Positions 17,968 to 26,945 are shown, counted from the stretch's first letter. The stretch is 64,000 bases of DNA from Marisimplicoccus sp038147335 (GCA_038147335.1 JAYQTK010000002.1:620001-684000); one strand, 5' to 3'. Notes: a model not told the origin generated them from the letters alone. Translations and numbers: made by a program.

Positions 17968-18953
17968 CTAATTTACTTGCTTCATAGTCGTTATTATAGT
18001 GTTTAATTCAAACATATAATCTCTTTTGCTCTCTGAGGGTGCAAAGGAAAACCCTTCAATCACAATGTTTCTTTTATTTAAAGTGTCTTTAATGATATAG
18101 TTTACATAAGGGCCTGCCATAAAGTCGTTTTGAACCTCCCATGTTCCTTTAGTTAGTATAGCTTCAAGATTATTGACTGTAGTTTTATAATAATATGGCA
18201 AATAGGCTCTCTCTGTTATCATATAAGAACCTGGAACTCTTCCAGGAACATAAATTTTTCCAATTGAATCTCTTATTGCAGGTATTCTTTCCTCAATTTT
18301 CTTAAGATCTATATCTAAGGGCAACGTGTAAGCTATGATGTTTAGATGTCCTTTGTAAACTTCCTTTTCAATCCACACAAAATTAGTTGTGTCTTTTACA
18401 GTTTTATAAGCATCTGGAAAGGTCATAGATATACCAAACCTATCTGCTAGCTCTTTATCTTTATTTAAAGCTTTTGACATTCTTCTGATCTTTTCTAATC
18501 TTTCATTCTCGTTTATTGATCTTAAAAGAAGGTCTTTATTCTCATCAAAATAAAACTTCATAACTTCTTCATCTTCTCCTGTAATAAGTCCTGCTATCTG
18601 AGGTCTTGCCCACAAATTTTTAATCAATCTAAAACCTTGATTGGATGTGTCTTTTTTGAAAAAAACTATATTTCTTCCACTTCTAGCAAATCCTGTAAAA
18701 ATAGATGGGTCAAGATGATATAAATCATATTTTGGTTCATCAAAAGGGAGACCTTCATAGGGCTCCATTAATATGTTTCTTACATCCGTTCCTAATGATT
18801 TGCTCCATAAAGCTTGAGGCATAACCACGGTTAATGCATTAATATTTCCACTTGATTCTGGAACATAAGCATTTGAACCATTAGAATTACAGCCCCTAAT
18901 AGGCCAAAAATCAAAAAAATCAATATGGTTTTATAAAAAGCTTTAATTCTCAT
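17968..18953 (-). CDS. DUF4837 family lipoprotein, frameshifted at the lipobox
   Basis: The body (from ~18890 down to 17968) reads CNSNGSNAYVPESSGNINAL and then the DUF4837 domain. No start codon lies in frame ahead of the cysteine. In a different frame an ATG at 18953, overlapping the end of pgk by 11 nt, encodes a signal peptide MRIKAFYKTILIFLIFGLLG. The two meet at a G4 tract (C4 at 18893-18896 on the plus strand). One more G would give a lipobox LGGC and a continuous gene. Either a base is missing from the consensus or the gene is switched off. A GTG at 18828 would give only a signal-less product. Confidence 0.75.
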
Positions 18954-20136
18954 TAAGCAATGCTTTAACTCCAGGAAGAGTTTTACCTTCTAGGCTTTCC
19001 AAAAGAGCGCCTCCTCCTGTTGAAATATAGCTAACCCAATCTTCTTTTCCAAGTTTTTTAAGTGCTGCGATTGAGTCGCCACCCCCAACAATAACGTTTA
19101 CCCCATTGGTTTTGGCTTCTTTTAATGAATTACAAATTGATCGAGTCCCTTCTAAAAATGCCTCTTTTTCAAAGACACCTACAGGGCCATTCCAAAAAAT
19201 TGTTTTACTTGATAAAATTGCTTGATTAAATTTCTCAATAGTTTTTGTCCCAATATCTAAGCCCATCCATCCGTTTTCTATTTTATTAGAATCAAAAGTT
19301 TTAATCAAGTCATTCTGGTCAAAGTCTGTTGACGCTTTTATATCATCCGGTAGAATAATTTCTTTGTTTAAACTGTTTGCAATCTCTAGAATTTCTTTAG
19401 CATTTTCTATTAAATCCTCTTCAATCAAAGACTCTCCTATTTTTCCTCCCTGTGCAGCTATAAACGTGTATGCCATTCCTCCACCAATAATTATTTTATC
19501 TACTTTTTTAATTAGATTATATAAAATATTTAGTTTGCTTGAGACCTTGGCACCTCCTAAAATTGCAAGAACTGGTTTTTCTCCATGTTCTGCAATTTGA
19601 CTAATTGCTTCAAGTTCTTTTTGTAATAATTTCCCAACGTATTTATCATTAGGAAAGTACTTTGCAATTACAGCAGTAGAGGCGTGCTCTCTATGACAAG
19701 TTCCAAATGCATCATTTATATACAGATCTCCAAGTCTTGATAGTTTTTCTGCAAACAAATTATCTCCATCCGTCTCTTCTTTATAAAATCGTAAGTTTTC
19801 CATCAATATAATTTCTCCTGGTTGTAGTTTTTTTGTTGCTTGTTCAGCTTCTTCTCCAATACAGTCTTGAAAAAAAACAACAGGTTTATCTAAAGTCTTT
19901 GAAACAGGACCTAAAATATTTTTAAGTGACAAGTTCTCATCTTTTCCTTTAGGCCTTCCTAGATGAGATAGTAAAATACATGAACCTCCATTATCAATAA
20001 CAAAATTGACCGTCTCCTTTATAGCCTCAATTCTGGTATAATCAGTAACCTCTTTTTTTTCATTTAAAGGAACATTTAAGTCGACTCTAATTATAGCTTT
20101 CTTATTGTTAAGTTTTTGATTTTGTAAGAGATTCAT
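18943..20136 (-). CDS. pgk: Phosphoglycerate kinase
   Basis: 397 residues, full length. Key sites are IIRVDLNVPLNE (~15-26), LLSHLGRPKGK (~57-67), the GGAKVSSKLN hinge region near 193 and the nucleotide-binding GGGDSIAALKKLG near 351. It makes ATP from 1,3-bisphosphoglycerate in glycolysis. It is divergent from the DNA polymerase III delta' gene with only 48 nt between starts. A -7-like TATCTTTG lies on the minus strand at 20156-20163. Confidence 0.98.
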   Translation of the reverse strand: MNLLQNQKLNNKKAIIRVDLNVPLNEKKEVTDYTRIEAIKETVNFVIDNGGSCILLSHLGRPKGKDENLSLKNILGPVSKTLDKPVVFFQDCIGEEAEQATKKLQPGEIILMENLRFYKEETDGDNLFAEKLSRLGDLYINDAFGTCHREHASTAVIAKYFPNDKYVGKLLQKELEAISQIAEHGEKPVLAILGGAKVSSKLNILYNLIKKVDKIIIGGGMAYTFIAAQGGKIGESLIEEDLIENAKEILEIANSLNKEIILPDDIKASTDFDQNDLIKTFDSNKIENGWMGLDIGTKTIEKFNQAILSSKTIFWNGPVGVFEKEAFLEGTRSICNSLKEAKTNGVNVIVGGGDSIAALKKLGKEDWVSYISTGGGALLESLEGKTLPGVKALLNEN

Positions 20137-20147
20137 GTTAATATTAT

Positions 20148-20181
20148 TTTGTCGACAAAGATATAATATGATATATATTTG
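20148..20181 (+). promoter_or_regulatory. Candidate promoter abutting the delta' start codon
   Basis: TTTG (20148-20151), 22 bases, then TATATTTG (20174-20181), with the ATG at 20185. If the usual distance from -7 box to start holds, transcription would begin at or next to the ATG, giving a leaderless mRNA. The -33 spacing is slightly long, so confidence is modest. Confidence 0.4.
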
Positions 20182-20184
20182 AGT

Positions 20185-21282
20185 ATGAATTTAGATAGAA
20201 TTTTAGGACAACATGATATAAAAGAAAAAATCCATAATTCTATCACAAACAAATCTTTTCCACAGTCAAAAATTTTAGTTGACAGAGATGGTTATGGTGG
20301 TTTGAATTTAGCTATTGAAATTGCAAAATCTCTTCTAAAAAATGACTCTTCTTTTCAAGGTGATATTTATGATCATCCTGATCTTCATTTTTCTTTTCCT
20401 TCTTTTGCTTCGATAAAAGATGATGAAAATGTTTATTCCGAATGGTTATCGTTTTTAAAAGAAAACACTTTTGGTGATTATCAAAAATGGTCAAGTTATA
20501 TTGGAAATACAGTGTCTCAAGGCTCAATAAAAGTCTCTGAAATTGAAAAGGTGCAAAAAAAATCTTCACTAAAATCATACTTAGGGGGGAACAAAGTTTT
20601 TATTTTTTGGGGAGCTGAAACTATGATGCCACAAACATCAAATAAGCTCTTAAAAATTCTAGAGGAACCCCCTGTTAATACATACTTTATTTTAATTACG
20701 TCAAGCATTCAGGCTATTCTCCCAACTATAATTTCTCGTTGTCAAATTTCAAACTTAAGTCCAATAAATAAAGTAGATCACACAAATTATATTAAAGAAA
20801 ATTTTACTGGTGTTGACTACAATTTAATTGTAAATACATCAAGAGGAAGTGTTGCGAGATCAATAAGTTATTTGGATGAGGAGTCTGATTCTATATCTCA
20901 CGAAAACAACTTTGTTGAATGCTTAAGGTTCGCCTTTTTAGCTAAAAAAAGTAAAGCTGCAATTCTTGATCTTACAAAATGGTCTGAAAAACTAGCCTCT
21001 ATTTCTAGAGATCAGCAAAAAGATTTTTTAAGCTATTGCTCATATCTTATTAGAGAAGCCATGTTGATAAGCTATAGTTCCAAGAGTTTGGGATCATTTT
21101 CTTCAAATACAGATTTTAAAATTGATAAACTTTCCCCTTTTGTACACAGCTCTAATCTTATTGAAATAATATCATTAATAGAAGATTGTCATTATTCAAT
21201 TTCAAGAAATGTAAATTCTAAAATAGTGTTCACCAATTTTGCTATTACCCTTACTAAACTTATTAATAAAGAAGAGGTTTAG
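20185..21282 (+). CDS. holB: DNA polymerase III delta' subunit (clamp loader)
   Basis: 365 residues from ATG 20185 (a TTG two codons upstream is less likely). The start MNLDRILGQHDIKEKIHNSI is typical of clamp-loader ATPases. The P-loop position reads DRDGYGGLNLA and lacks GKT, as expected for a non-hydrolysing delta' subunit. ISRCQ near residue 190 is the SRC motif, and KLLKILEEPP is also conserved. It works with DnaX and HolA to load the sliding clamp. The 3' end overlaps the convergent methyltransferase gene by 4 nt. Confidence 0.88.
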   Translation: MNLDRILGQHDIKEKIHNSITNKSFPQSKILVDRDGYGGLNLAIEIAKSLLKNDSSFQGDIYDHPDLHFSFPSFASIKDDENVYSEWLSFLKENTFGDYQKWSSYIGNTVSQGSIKVSEIEKVQKKSSLKSYLGGNKVFIFWGAETMMPQTSNKLLKILEEPPVNTYFILITSSIQAILPTIISRCQISNLSPINKVDHTNYIKENFTGVDYNLIVNTSRGSVARSISYLDEESDSISHENNFVECLRFAFLAKKSKAAILDLTKWSEKLASISRDQQKDFLSYCSYLIREAMLISYSSKSLGSFSSNTDFKIDKLSPFVHSSNLIEIISLIEDCHYSISRNVNSKIVFTNFAITLTKLINKEEV

Positions 21283-22115
21283 TCTTTCGTAAAGACGTAG
21301 AAAGATGAGGAATAGTTAGTAGAAAAAAGTGCGAAAAAGTTTGATATTAACCCTATAGTCAATCCAATCAATATACCAAATGGATTATTCCTGTTTTTCT
21401 CTGATAAAATAGAAACATAAAAAGAATCAAAAATTAATGGTTTCCTATAATTATAAATAAAACCTTGCTTTTCTATAAAGTTAATTAAGCTTTCATGATT
21501 AAAATGATAGAGATGACGAGGGACATCGAAGCCTGCCCAGCACTCTTTGTAGTGCTTTGAGTCAAAGCTGTCGATGTTTGGTACAGCAATTACCAAAGAT
21601 CCTTTGTTTTTTATAGAATTATATATTGCTTTAATCGATGAATCTAGATCTGGTATATGCTCAAGTACGTGCCACATCATTAACGTATCTACCTGATTTT
21701 CAGGTGTTTGATAACTATGCGGATCTGATTCATCTAATTTGTTTACAAGGGGGTCGTAGGTCATTGTTTTAATGTTTAGTTGGTTTAAATATTTTGCAAA
21801 CCTACCATCTCCTGAACCATAATCTAAAACTGTTTTGTTTTTGTTAATGTGATTTTTTAGATTCTTTAATTTGTATCTAAACATGATCTTTTGAACAAAT
21901 AAATATAAAAAGCCAAAAAAACCCTTTTTTTCTTTATGCGGAATATATTTTTCAGACAAGTAATAATACTCATGGTTATGATTCTTATCTAAAGAGGTCC
22001 AAACTATTCCAGAATTATTGTCTTTATATAGTTGAAAAAAATCACCTGACTTTATATAGTCTTTTACTTTAAAGTGTTTATGGTCTTTTTTAAAGATCTG
22101 TTTCACGTGGAACAA
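21279..22115 (-). CDS. Class I SAM-dependent methyltransferase
   Basis: 278 residues. The SAM-binding core is clear: VLDYGSGDGRFAKYLNQL (motif I, ~94-111), YDPLVN, then DTLMMWHVLEHIPDLDSSIK (~143-162). This is the UbiE/Methyltransf_11 type, with a possible C-terminal membrane segment (LIGLTIGLISNFFALF). Substrate unknown. The start is TTG, and the first six codons (MFHVKQ) are spelled by a parS site at 22099-22114. A GTG at codon 4 is an alternative. It begins right after the mnmG stop. Confidence 0.85.
   Translation of the reverse strand: MFHVKQIFKKDHKHFKVKDYIKSGDFFQLYKDNNSGIVWTSLDKNHNHEYYYLSEKYIPHKEKKGFFGFLYLFVQKIMFRYKLKNLKNHINKNKTVLDYGSGDGRFAKYLNQLNIKTMTYDPLVNKLDESDPHSYQTPENQVDTLMMWHVLEHIPDLDSSIKAIYNSIKNKGSLVIAVPNIDSFDSKHYKECWAGFDVPRHLYHFNHESLINFIEKQGFIYNYRKPLIFDSFYVSILSEKNRNNPFGILIGLTIGLISNFFALFSTNYSSSFYVFTKD
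22099..22114. other. parS site (ParB-binding centromere)
   Basis: TGTTTCACGTGGAACA, whose reverse complement is TGTTCCACGTGAAACA, is the classic 16-bp bacterial parS sequence with a CACGTG core. It lies at the junction of mnmG and the methyltransferase gene and encodes that protein's first residues. ParB/Spo0J binds such sites near oriC and ParA moves them. parA and parB themselves are not in the window. Confidence 0.85.
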
Positions 22116-23987
22116 TTATCTACCCATCTTAACCAAAAGAACGCTAATATCACTTGGATTAATACCGCTAATTCTCGAGGCTTGGGATAAGGTGCTTGGT
22201 TTAATAGAGTTTAATTTTTCTTTTGCCTCAAAAGATAATGAAGCAAGAGAGTCATAATCAAAGTGTTTTGGGATTTTAATGTCTTCTAACCTCTGAAGCT
22301 TGTCAGCATTATTTTTTTCTTTTTCAATGTACCCCCTGTATTTTATCTGAATTTCTGCCTGCTCGATAATTTCAACATCTAGAGAATTCTTTTCAATGTA
22401 ATCTTTAACAGAAGCTAAAGAGATCATATGATCTTTTTTAATATTAGGCCTAGCATACATTTTAGCCAGTTTGGCTTTTTGAGGAACAGCCTCATAGCCT
22501 ACAGATTCTAATATCGGGTTAACTTCATCTAATTCATAGCTTGTTTTTTCAAAGAATTCTAAATAGTCTTTGACTTTGTCTTGTTTATTCTGTATTCTAT
22601 CAAATCTTTTTTTAGATGCAAGGCCAATATTAAAAGACTTTTCTGTTAGTCTTATATCAGCATTATCTTGTCTTAAAAGAGTTCTATACTCAGCTCGAGA
22701 GGTAAACATCCTATATGGTTCTTCTGTTCCTTTCGTAATTAGATCATCAATTAATACTCCTATATAAGCTTCGCTCCTTGTAAGAACCAATGAATCTTTT
22801 GAAAAAACTTTTGCTGCGGCATTAATCCCTGCCATCAATCCTTGTGCTGCTGCCTCTTCATAACCTGTTGTTCCGTTAATTTGTCCAGCAAAAAACAAAT
22901 TCTCTATGATTTTTGTTTCAAGTGTTAAGGTTAACTGAGTTGGGGGGAAGTAATCATACTCAATTGCATAACCTGGTCTGAAAAATTTTACATTTTCAAA
23001 ACCTGGTATTTTTTTTATTGCTGAATATTGAACGTCCTCAGGCATTGATGTAGAAAAACCGTTTACATATACCTCAACAGTATTAAGACCCTCAGGCTCA
23101 ACAAAAATTTGATGACGATCTTTATCTGAAAACCTATGAATCTTATCTTCAATTGATGGACAGTATCTTGGGCCTGTGCTGTTAATTTTTCCATTAAACA
23201 TTGGCGATCTATCAAAAGAATCTGCCATAATATCGTGGACATGTGAATTTGTATAGGTTATATAACAACTCGTTTGATCTTTAAGAGGTTTAATCTCCTC
23301 AAGAAAACTAAATTTTGCCGGCATTTCATCCCCTGGCTGTTCTTCCATAACGGAATAATCTAGAGATCGTCCATCTACTCTGGGCGGGGTACCTGTTTTC
23401 ATCCTTCCTGAAACAAAACCATATGACTCAAGGTCAGACGTTATTCCTGTAGAAGACTTCTCTCCAACCCTTCCGCCTCCAAAGTTTTTTTCTCCTACAT
23501 GGATTAATCCATTTAAAAAAGTACCGTTGGTTAAAATAACCGTTTTAGAAAAAATATTATTACCAAGACCTGTTTTAACCCCCTTAATTTTATTGTTTTT
23601 AACTATCAACCCAACAACCATGTCCTGATAAAAATCTAAATTAGGAGTCTTCTCTAGCATCTCCCTCCATTTTAAGGCAAATTGAGCTCTATCCGACTGA
23701 ACTCTTGGGCTCCACATAGCTGGACCTTTAGATTTATTAAGCATCTTGAATTGAATCGCAGTTAAATCAGAAACAACTCCACTGTATCCTCCAAGCGCAT
23801 CAATTTCTCTCACAATCTGACCTTTGGCAATACCCCCCATAGCAGGATTACAGGACATTTGGCCAATGGTTTGAAGGTTCATTGTTACAAGAAGTGTCTT
23901 TGCTCCAAGATTTGCTGATGCCGCAGCAGCCTCTGCTCCCGCATGGCCTCCCCCTACAACTATAACATCATATTTAGATTCAAACAT
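22116..23987 (-). CDS. mnmG: tRNA uridine-5-carboxymethylaminomethyl modification enzyme
   Basis: 623 residues, full length. The FAD-binding start KYDVIVVGGGHAGAEAAAAS is followed by MSCNPAMGGIAKGQIVREIDALGG (~45-68), GKSSTGITSDL and GQINGTTGYEEAAAQG near 370-385. The C-terminal helical domain ends ASRISGINPSDISVLLVKMG. With MnmE it modifies the wobble uridine of several tRNAs. It is bracketed by two parS sites. In many bacteria mnmG (gidA) lies near the replication origin, which agrees with those sites. Confidence 0.98.
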   Translation of the reverse strand: MFESKYDVIVVGGGHAGAEAAAASANLGAKTLLVTMNLQTIGQMSCNPAMGGIAKGQIVREIDALGGYSGVVSDLTAIQFKMLNKSKGPAMWSPRVQSDRAQFALKWREMLEKTPNLDFYQDMVVGLIVKNNKIKGVKTGLGNNIFSKTVILTNGTFLNGLIHVGEKNFGGGRVGEKSSTGITSDLESYGFVSGRMKTGTPPRVDGRSLDYSVMEEQPGDEMPAKFSFLEEIKPLKDQTSCYITYTNSHVHDIMADSFDRSPMFNGKINSTGPRYCPSIEDKIHRFSDKDRHQIFVEPEGLNTVEVYVNGFSTSMPEDVQYSAIKKIPGFENVKFFRPGYAIEYDYFPPTQLTLTLETKIIENLFFAGQINGTTGYEEAAAQGLMAGINAAAKVFSKDSLVLTRSEAYIGVLIDDLITKGTEEPYRMFTSRAEYRTLLRQDNADIRLTEKSFNIGLASKKRFDRIQNKQDKVKDYLEFFEKTSYELDEVNPILESVGYEAVPQKAKLAKMYARPNIKKDHMISLASVKDYIEKNSLDVEIIEQAEIQIKYRGYIEKEKNNADKLQRLEDIKIPKHFDYDSLASLSFEAKEKLNSIKPSTLSQASRISGINPSDISVLLVKMGR

Positions 23988-23990
23988 AAT

Positions 23991-24413
23991 TTATGTTTCA
24001 CGTGAAACAGCAAAGATAAACTCTTCTTCTTTTTTTCTCATTATCGCCTTCTCCTCAACCGTATTATCTTTATAACCCATGCAATGTAACAAACCATGGG
24101 AAAGAAGTCTAAAAGACTCATTTTCAATGCTTTGCATGTTTTCAGATGCATTTTTTATCATCATTTCACTTGAAATGAAAATCTCTGCTATTATTGTTTT
24201 TGATTTAGAGTAATCAAAAGTAATTATATCAGTGTCGGTGTCATGATTTAAAAAATCTTTATTTAGAGAGTACATCCTCTCTGAATCGACAAAATTATAC
24301 TCAAGTCTGTCAATTTTAAACCCCTCTTCTGTTGCAAAATCAATTAGCTTTTGTGATACACGCTTAGTATCAAAAAGCTTATTTTTTGCTCCATTTATTT
24401 TAATATCATGCAT
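23991..24413 (-). CDS. ybeY: Endoribonuclease YbeY (16S rRNA maturation)
   Basis: 140 residues from the ATG at 24413 (MHDIKINGAKN). A longer frame from 24434 is unlikely because a minus-strand -7 box TATATTTG lies at 24421-24428. Conserved parts are INKDFLNHDTDTDIITFDYS and the metal site HGLLHCMGYKDNT near the C-terminus. The first two histidines are present. The third ligand position is Asp instead of His, a variant I recall from Bacteroidota YbeY proteins. It acts in rRNA processing and ribosome quality control. The tail codons are part of a parS site. Confidence 0.9.
   Translation of the reverse strand: MHDIKINGAKNKLFDTKRVSQKLIDFATEEGFKIDRLEYNFVDSERMYSLNKDFLNHDTDTDIITFDYSKSKTIIAEIFISSEMMIKNASENMQSIENESFRLLSHGLLHCMGYKDNTVEEKAIMRKKEEEFIFAVSRET
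23994..24009. other. parS site (perfect palindrome)
   Basis: TGTTTCACGTGAAACA is a perfect 16-bp palindrome matching the parS consensus. It lies at the 3' end of ybeY, encoding its last residues (SRET), and 6 nt from the mnmG start. With the copy at 22099-22114 it brackets mnmG, 1.9 kb apart. Two such 16-mers this close are not expected by chance in low-G+C DNA. Confidence 0.88.
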
Positions 24414-24447
24414 AATTTGACAAATATAAATCAATTATAGGGTATAA

Positions 24448-24479
24448 TTTCTAAAACGTTGAATATGGTGTTATATTTG
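24448..24479 (+). promoter_or_regulatory. Candidate promoter directly ahead of gltX
   Basis: TATATTTG (24472-24479) is a perfect Bacteroidota -7 box, with a weaker TTTC (24448-24451) 20 nt upstream. The gltX ATG is at 24484, 4 nt after the box, so the transcript would have no or almost no leader. The same arrangement is seen for the delta' gene at 20174-20185. The 70-nt gap also carries the opposing ybeY -7 box (24421-24428). Confidence 0.45.
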
Positions 24480-24483
24480 AACT

Positions 24484-25932
24484 ATGAGAGAAAGAGCAAG
24501 GTTTGCACCAAGCCCAACCGGCCCCCTACATATTGGAGGAGTAAGGACGGCTCTTTTTAATTATTTGATAGCAAAAAAAAGCGGAGGCAAATTCATTTTA
24601 AGAATTGAAGATACTGACAGCAAGAGAACTGTCGATGGTGCTGAGAAACATATAATTGATTCTCTTGAATGGTTGGGCCTTCAAGTTGACGAAGGTCCTA
24701 TTAGACAAAGCAACAGATCCAAGCTTTATAAAAAACAGGTAGACAAATTATTAAAGCAAGGAAATGCTTACTACGCATTTGACTCTCAAGAAGATCTTGA
24801 TAGCGCTAGAGAAGCTGGGGGAATAGATTTTAAATACAATGTGAAAACAAGAATGAGGCTTAACAACTCTTTTACAGTGTCTGAAGAAGAAAGAAAAAAA
24901 AGAGTAGAAGAGGGTAGGTATGTGGTAAGGCTAGCTATTCCAGAAAACAAAAAAATATCTGCTTTCGATGAGATACGCGGAGAATTAACATTTGATTCCA
25001 ATGAACTAGAAGACAAAGTTATTCTTAAGTCTGATGGAATGCCAACCTATCATTTAGCAAATGTTGTTGACGATAATGATATGAAAATAACATCAGTGGT
25101 TAGAGGTGAAGAATGGCTCTCATCGCTTCCTGTTCATTATCTACTTTATGAGTTTTTTGGATGGAAGCCTCCTAAATTTTATCACCTCCCTTTAATTTTA
25201 AAAACTAGTGGAGCGGGGAAGCTTTCAAAAAGAGATGCAGACGAACAGGGACACCCTATTTTTGCTGTTAAATGGGAAGACTCTAATGGATTTAAAGAAC
25301 ACGGTTTCATTCCTGAGGGTCTTAATAATTACCTAGCACTTCTGGGTTGGAGCAACAAAGAAGAAAAGGAGAAGTATACAATGGAAGAGCTGGTTGAGTC
25401 TTTTAGTTATGAGGAAATAAACAAATCAGGAGCTCGTTTTGATTTTAAAAAAGCGCTATGGATTAATCACCTGCACTTAAAAGATCTTGAATCTAAAAGA
25501 ATATTAGACCTCTCGGAGCAAACAAAAAAATTGCTGCTTGAAAAATATAGCGAGCCGGAAGCTATAGAGATTATTGAGTTAGTTAAAGAGAGATTAAACA
25601 CCACCAAAGACATTGATAAAGAGCTTTCAGTTTTTATTAAGCAGCCTAAGGAGATTGATGTGTCAGCAATTGAAAAAATTAACAGAGAGGTAATATTTAG
25701 TGTTTTAAATTTTTGTAAATTAAATAGTGAGCTTGTTAACAGTCCTTTTGAACTTAAAAATGAGCTTATGAAGTTTGGAGCAGAAAACGATATTTCTTTT
25801 GGAAATATTATGAAAACGCTAAGACTTTCGTTGGTTGGAAGTCTTTCTGGGCCTGATTTATTTAAGATTATAGATTTTATTGGACCAGAGGAAACACTTC
25901 AAAGAATTGAAAACTTAATTAATAAAATTTAA
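24484..25932 (+). CDS. gltX: Glutamyl-tRNA synthetase
   Basis: 482 residues. The class I signature HIGH appears as PTGPLHIGGVRTALFNYL (~11-28) and the KMSKS loop as GAGKLSKRDADE (~241-252). The middle DEIRGELTF and the helical anticodon-binding C-terminus are present. It charges tRNA-Glu. A separate GlnRS is encoded at 26946-28598, so the indirect Gln pathway is not needed. The SPFH gene follows after 2 nt, suggesting co-transcription. Confidence 0.97.
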   Translation: MRERARFAPSPTGPLHIGGVRTALFNYLIAKKSGGKFILRIEDTDSKRTVDGAEKHIIDSLEWLGLQVDEGPIRQSNRSKLYKKQVDKLLKQGNAYYAFDSQEDLDSAREAGGIDFKYNVKTRMRLNNSFTVSEEERKKRVEEGRYVVRLAIPENKKISAFDEIRGELTFDSNELEDKVILKSDGMPTYHLANVVDDNDMKITSVVRGEEWLSSLPVHYLLYEFFGWKPPKFYHLPLILKTSGAGKLSKRDADEQGHPIFAVKWEDSNGFKEHGFIPEGLNNYLALLGWSNKEEKEKYTMEELVESFSYEEINKSGARFDFKKALWINHLHLKDLESKRILDLSEQTKKLLLEKYSEPEAIEIIELVKERLNTTKDIDKELSVFIKQPKEIDVSAIEKINREVIFSVLNFCKLNSELVNSPFELKNELMKFGAENDISFGNIMKTLRLSLVGSLSGPDLFKIIDFIGPEETLQRIENLINKI

Positions 25933-25934
25933 CT

Positions 25935-26945
25935 ATGAGCATATTTACAACACCCTTAATAATATTATTTCTTTTTTTCGTCCTTATCTCAACCATCTTT
26001 ATTGTAAGACAACAATCAGCGGCAATCGTTGAGAGATTTGGTAAATTTCAATCTGTTAGAAAACCTGGAATTCAGGTTAAGATTCCTTTGGTTGATAGAA
26101 TCGCTGGAAGACTAAGTTTGAAGGTTTTACAACTTGACGTGGTTGTAGAAACAAAAACTAGTGATGACGTGTTTGTTAAGCTTAAAGTTTCTGTTCAATA
26201 CAGGGTGGTAGAATCAAAAGTTTTTGATGCCTTTTATAAATTAGATTTTCCACAAGATCAAATCACATCATATGTATTTGATTTAATTCGTTCACAGGTT
26301 CCAAAGATGAAGCTTGATGATGTTTTTTCAAAACAAGACGACATAGCTGTTGCTGTGAAACAATCATTAGGAGACGCTATGGAAGAATATGGATACTTTA
26401 TTGTTAAAGCACTTGTTACAGATATTGAGCCGGACGCTGAGGTTAAAAGAGCAATGAACAGAATTAATGCAGCTGATAGAGAAAAAACAGCTGCTCAATA
26501 TGAAGGAGATGCTGCAAGAATTTTAATTGTAGAAAAGGCAAAAGCTGAAGCTGAAAGTAAAAGACTTCAGGGACAAGGTATTGCAGACCAGAGAAGGGAA
26601 ATAGCTAAAGGTATTGAAGACTCAGTTGGAACTTTAGGATCGGTTGGGATAAACTCGCAAGAAGCTTCAGCATTAATAGTTGTTACACAACACTATGACA
26701 CACTACAGTCAATTGGTGGGGAAACTAACTCTAATTTAATCCTTCTTCCTAATTCACCGCAAGCTGGAAGCACAATGCTAAATGATATGGTTGCTGCTTT
26801 TACAGCTAGTAGCAAAATAGGGGAGGCTATGCAAAAAGAAAACATAAAGTCTGCTAAGAATGATGCGGGGGAAGCTAAGCAAGAACGTCCTCAGTTTGAT
26901 GATCCTCCTTTAGACAATTTTGAAGGTGAGGATGAGGTAGTTTAA
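25935..26945 (+). CDS. SPFH/Band 7 (stomatin-like) membrane protein
   Basis: 336 residues. An N-terminal membrane helix (FTTPLIILFLFFVLISTIFI) is followed by the SPFH domain: IVRQQSAAIVERFGKFQSVR, then PGIQVKIPLVDRI and KLKVSVQYRVVESKVFDAFY. A long A/K/E/Q-rich coiled coil (~180-230) includes AAQYEGDAARILIVEKAKAE. Such proteins form large oligomers that scaffold membrane microdomains and proteases. No NfeD partner gene is adjacent. The acidic tail ends DNFEGEDEVV. It converges on glnS with adjacent stops. Confidence 0.9.
   Translation: MSIFTTPLIILFLFFVLISTIFIVRQQSAAIVERFGKFQSVRKPGIQVKIPLVDRIAGRLSLKVLQLDVVVETKTSDDVFVKLKVSVQYRVVESKVFDAFYKLDFPQDQITSYVFDLIRSQVPKMKLDDVFSKQDDIAVAVKQSLGDAMEEYGYFIVKALVTDIEPDAEVKRAMNRINAADREKTAAQYEGDAARILIVEKAKAEAESKRLQGQGIADQRREIAKGIEDSVGTLGSVGINSQEASALIVVTQHYDTLQSIGGETNSNLILLPNSPQAGSTMLNDMVAAFTASSKIGEAMQKENIKSAKNDAGEAKQERPQFDDPPLDNFEGEDEVV

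Noticed and set aside
21279..22115. RsmG (gidB), often found beside mnmG
   Set aside because: Motifs fit a UbiE/Methyltransf_11 enzyme and not RsmG. Length and C-terminal hydrophobic stretch also differ.
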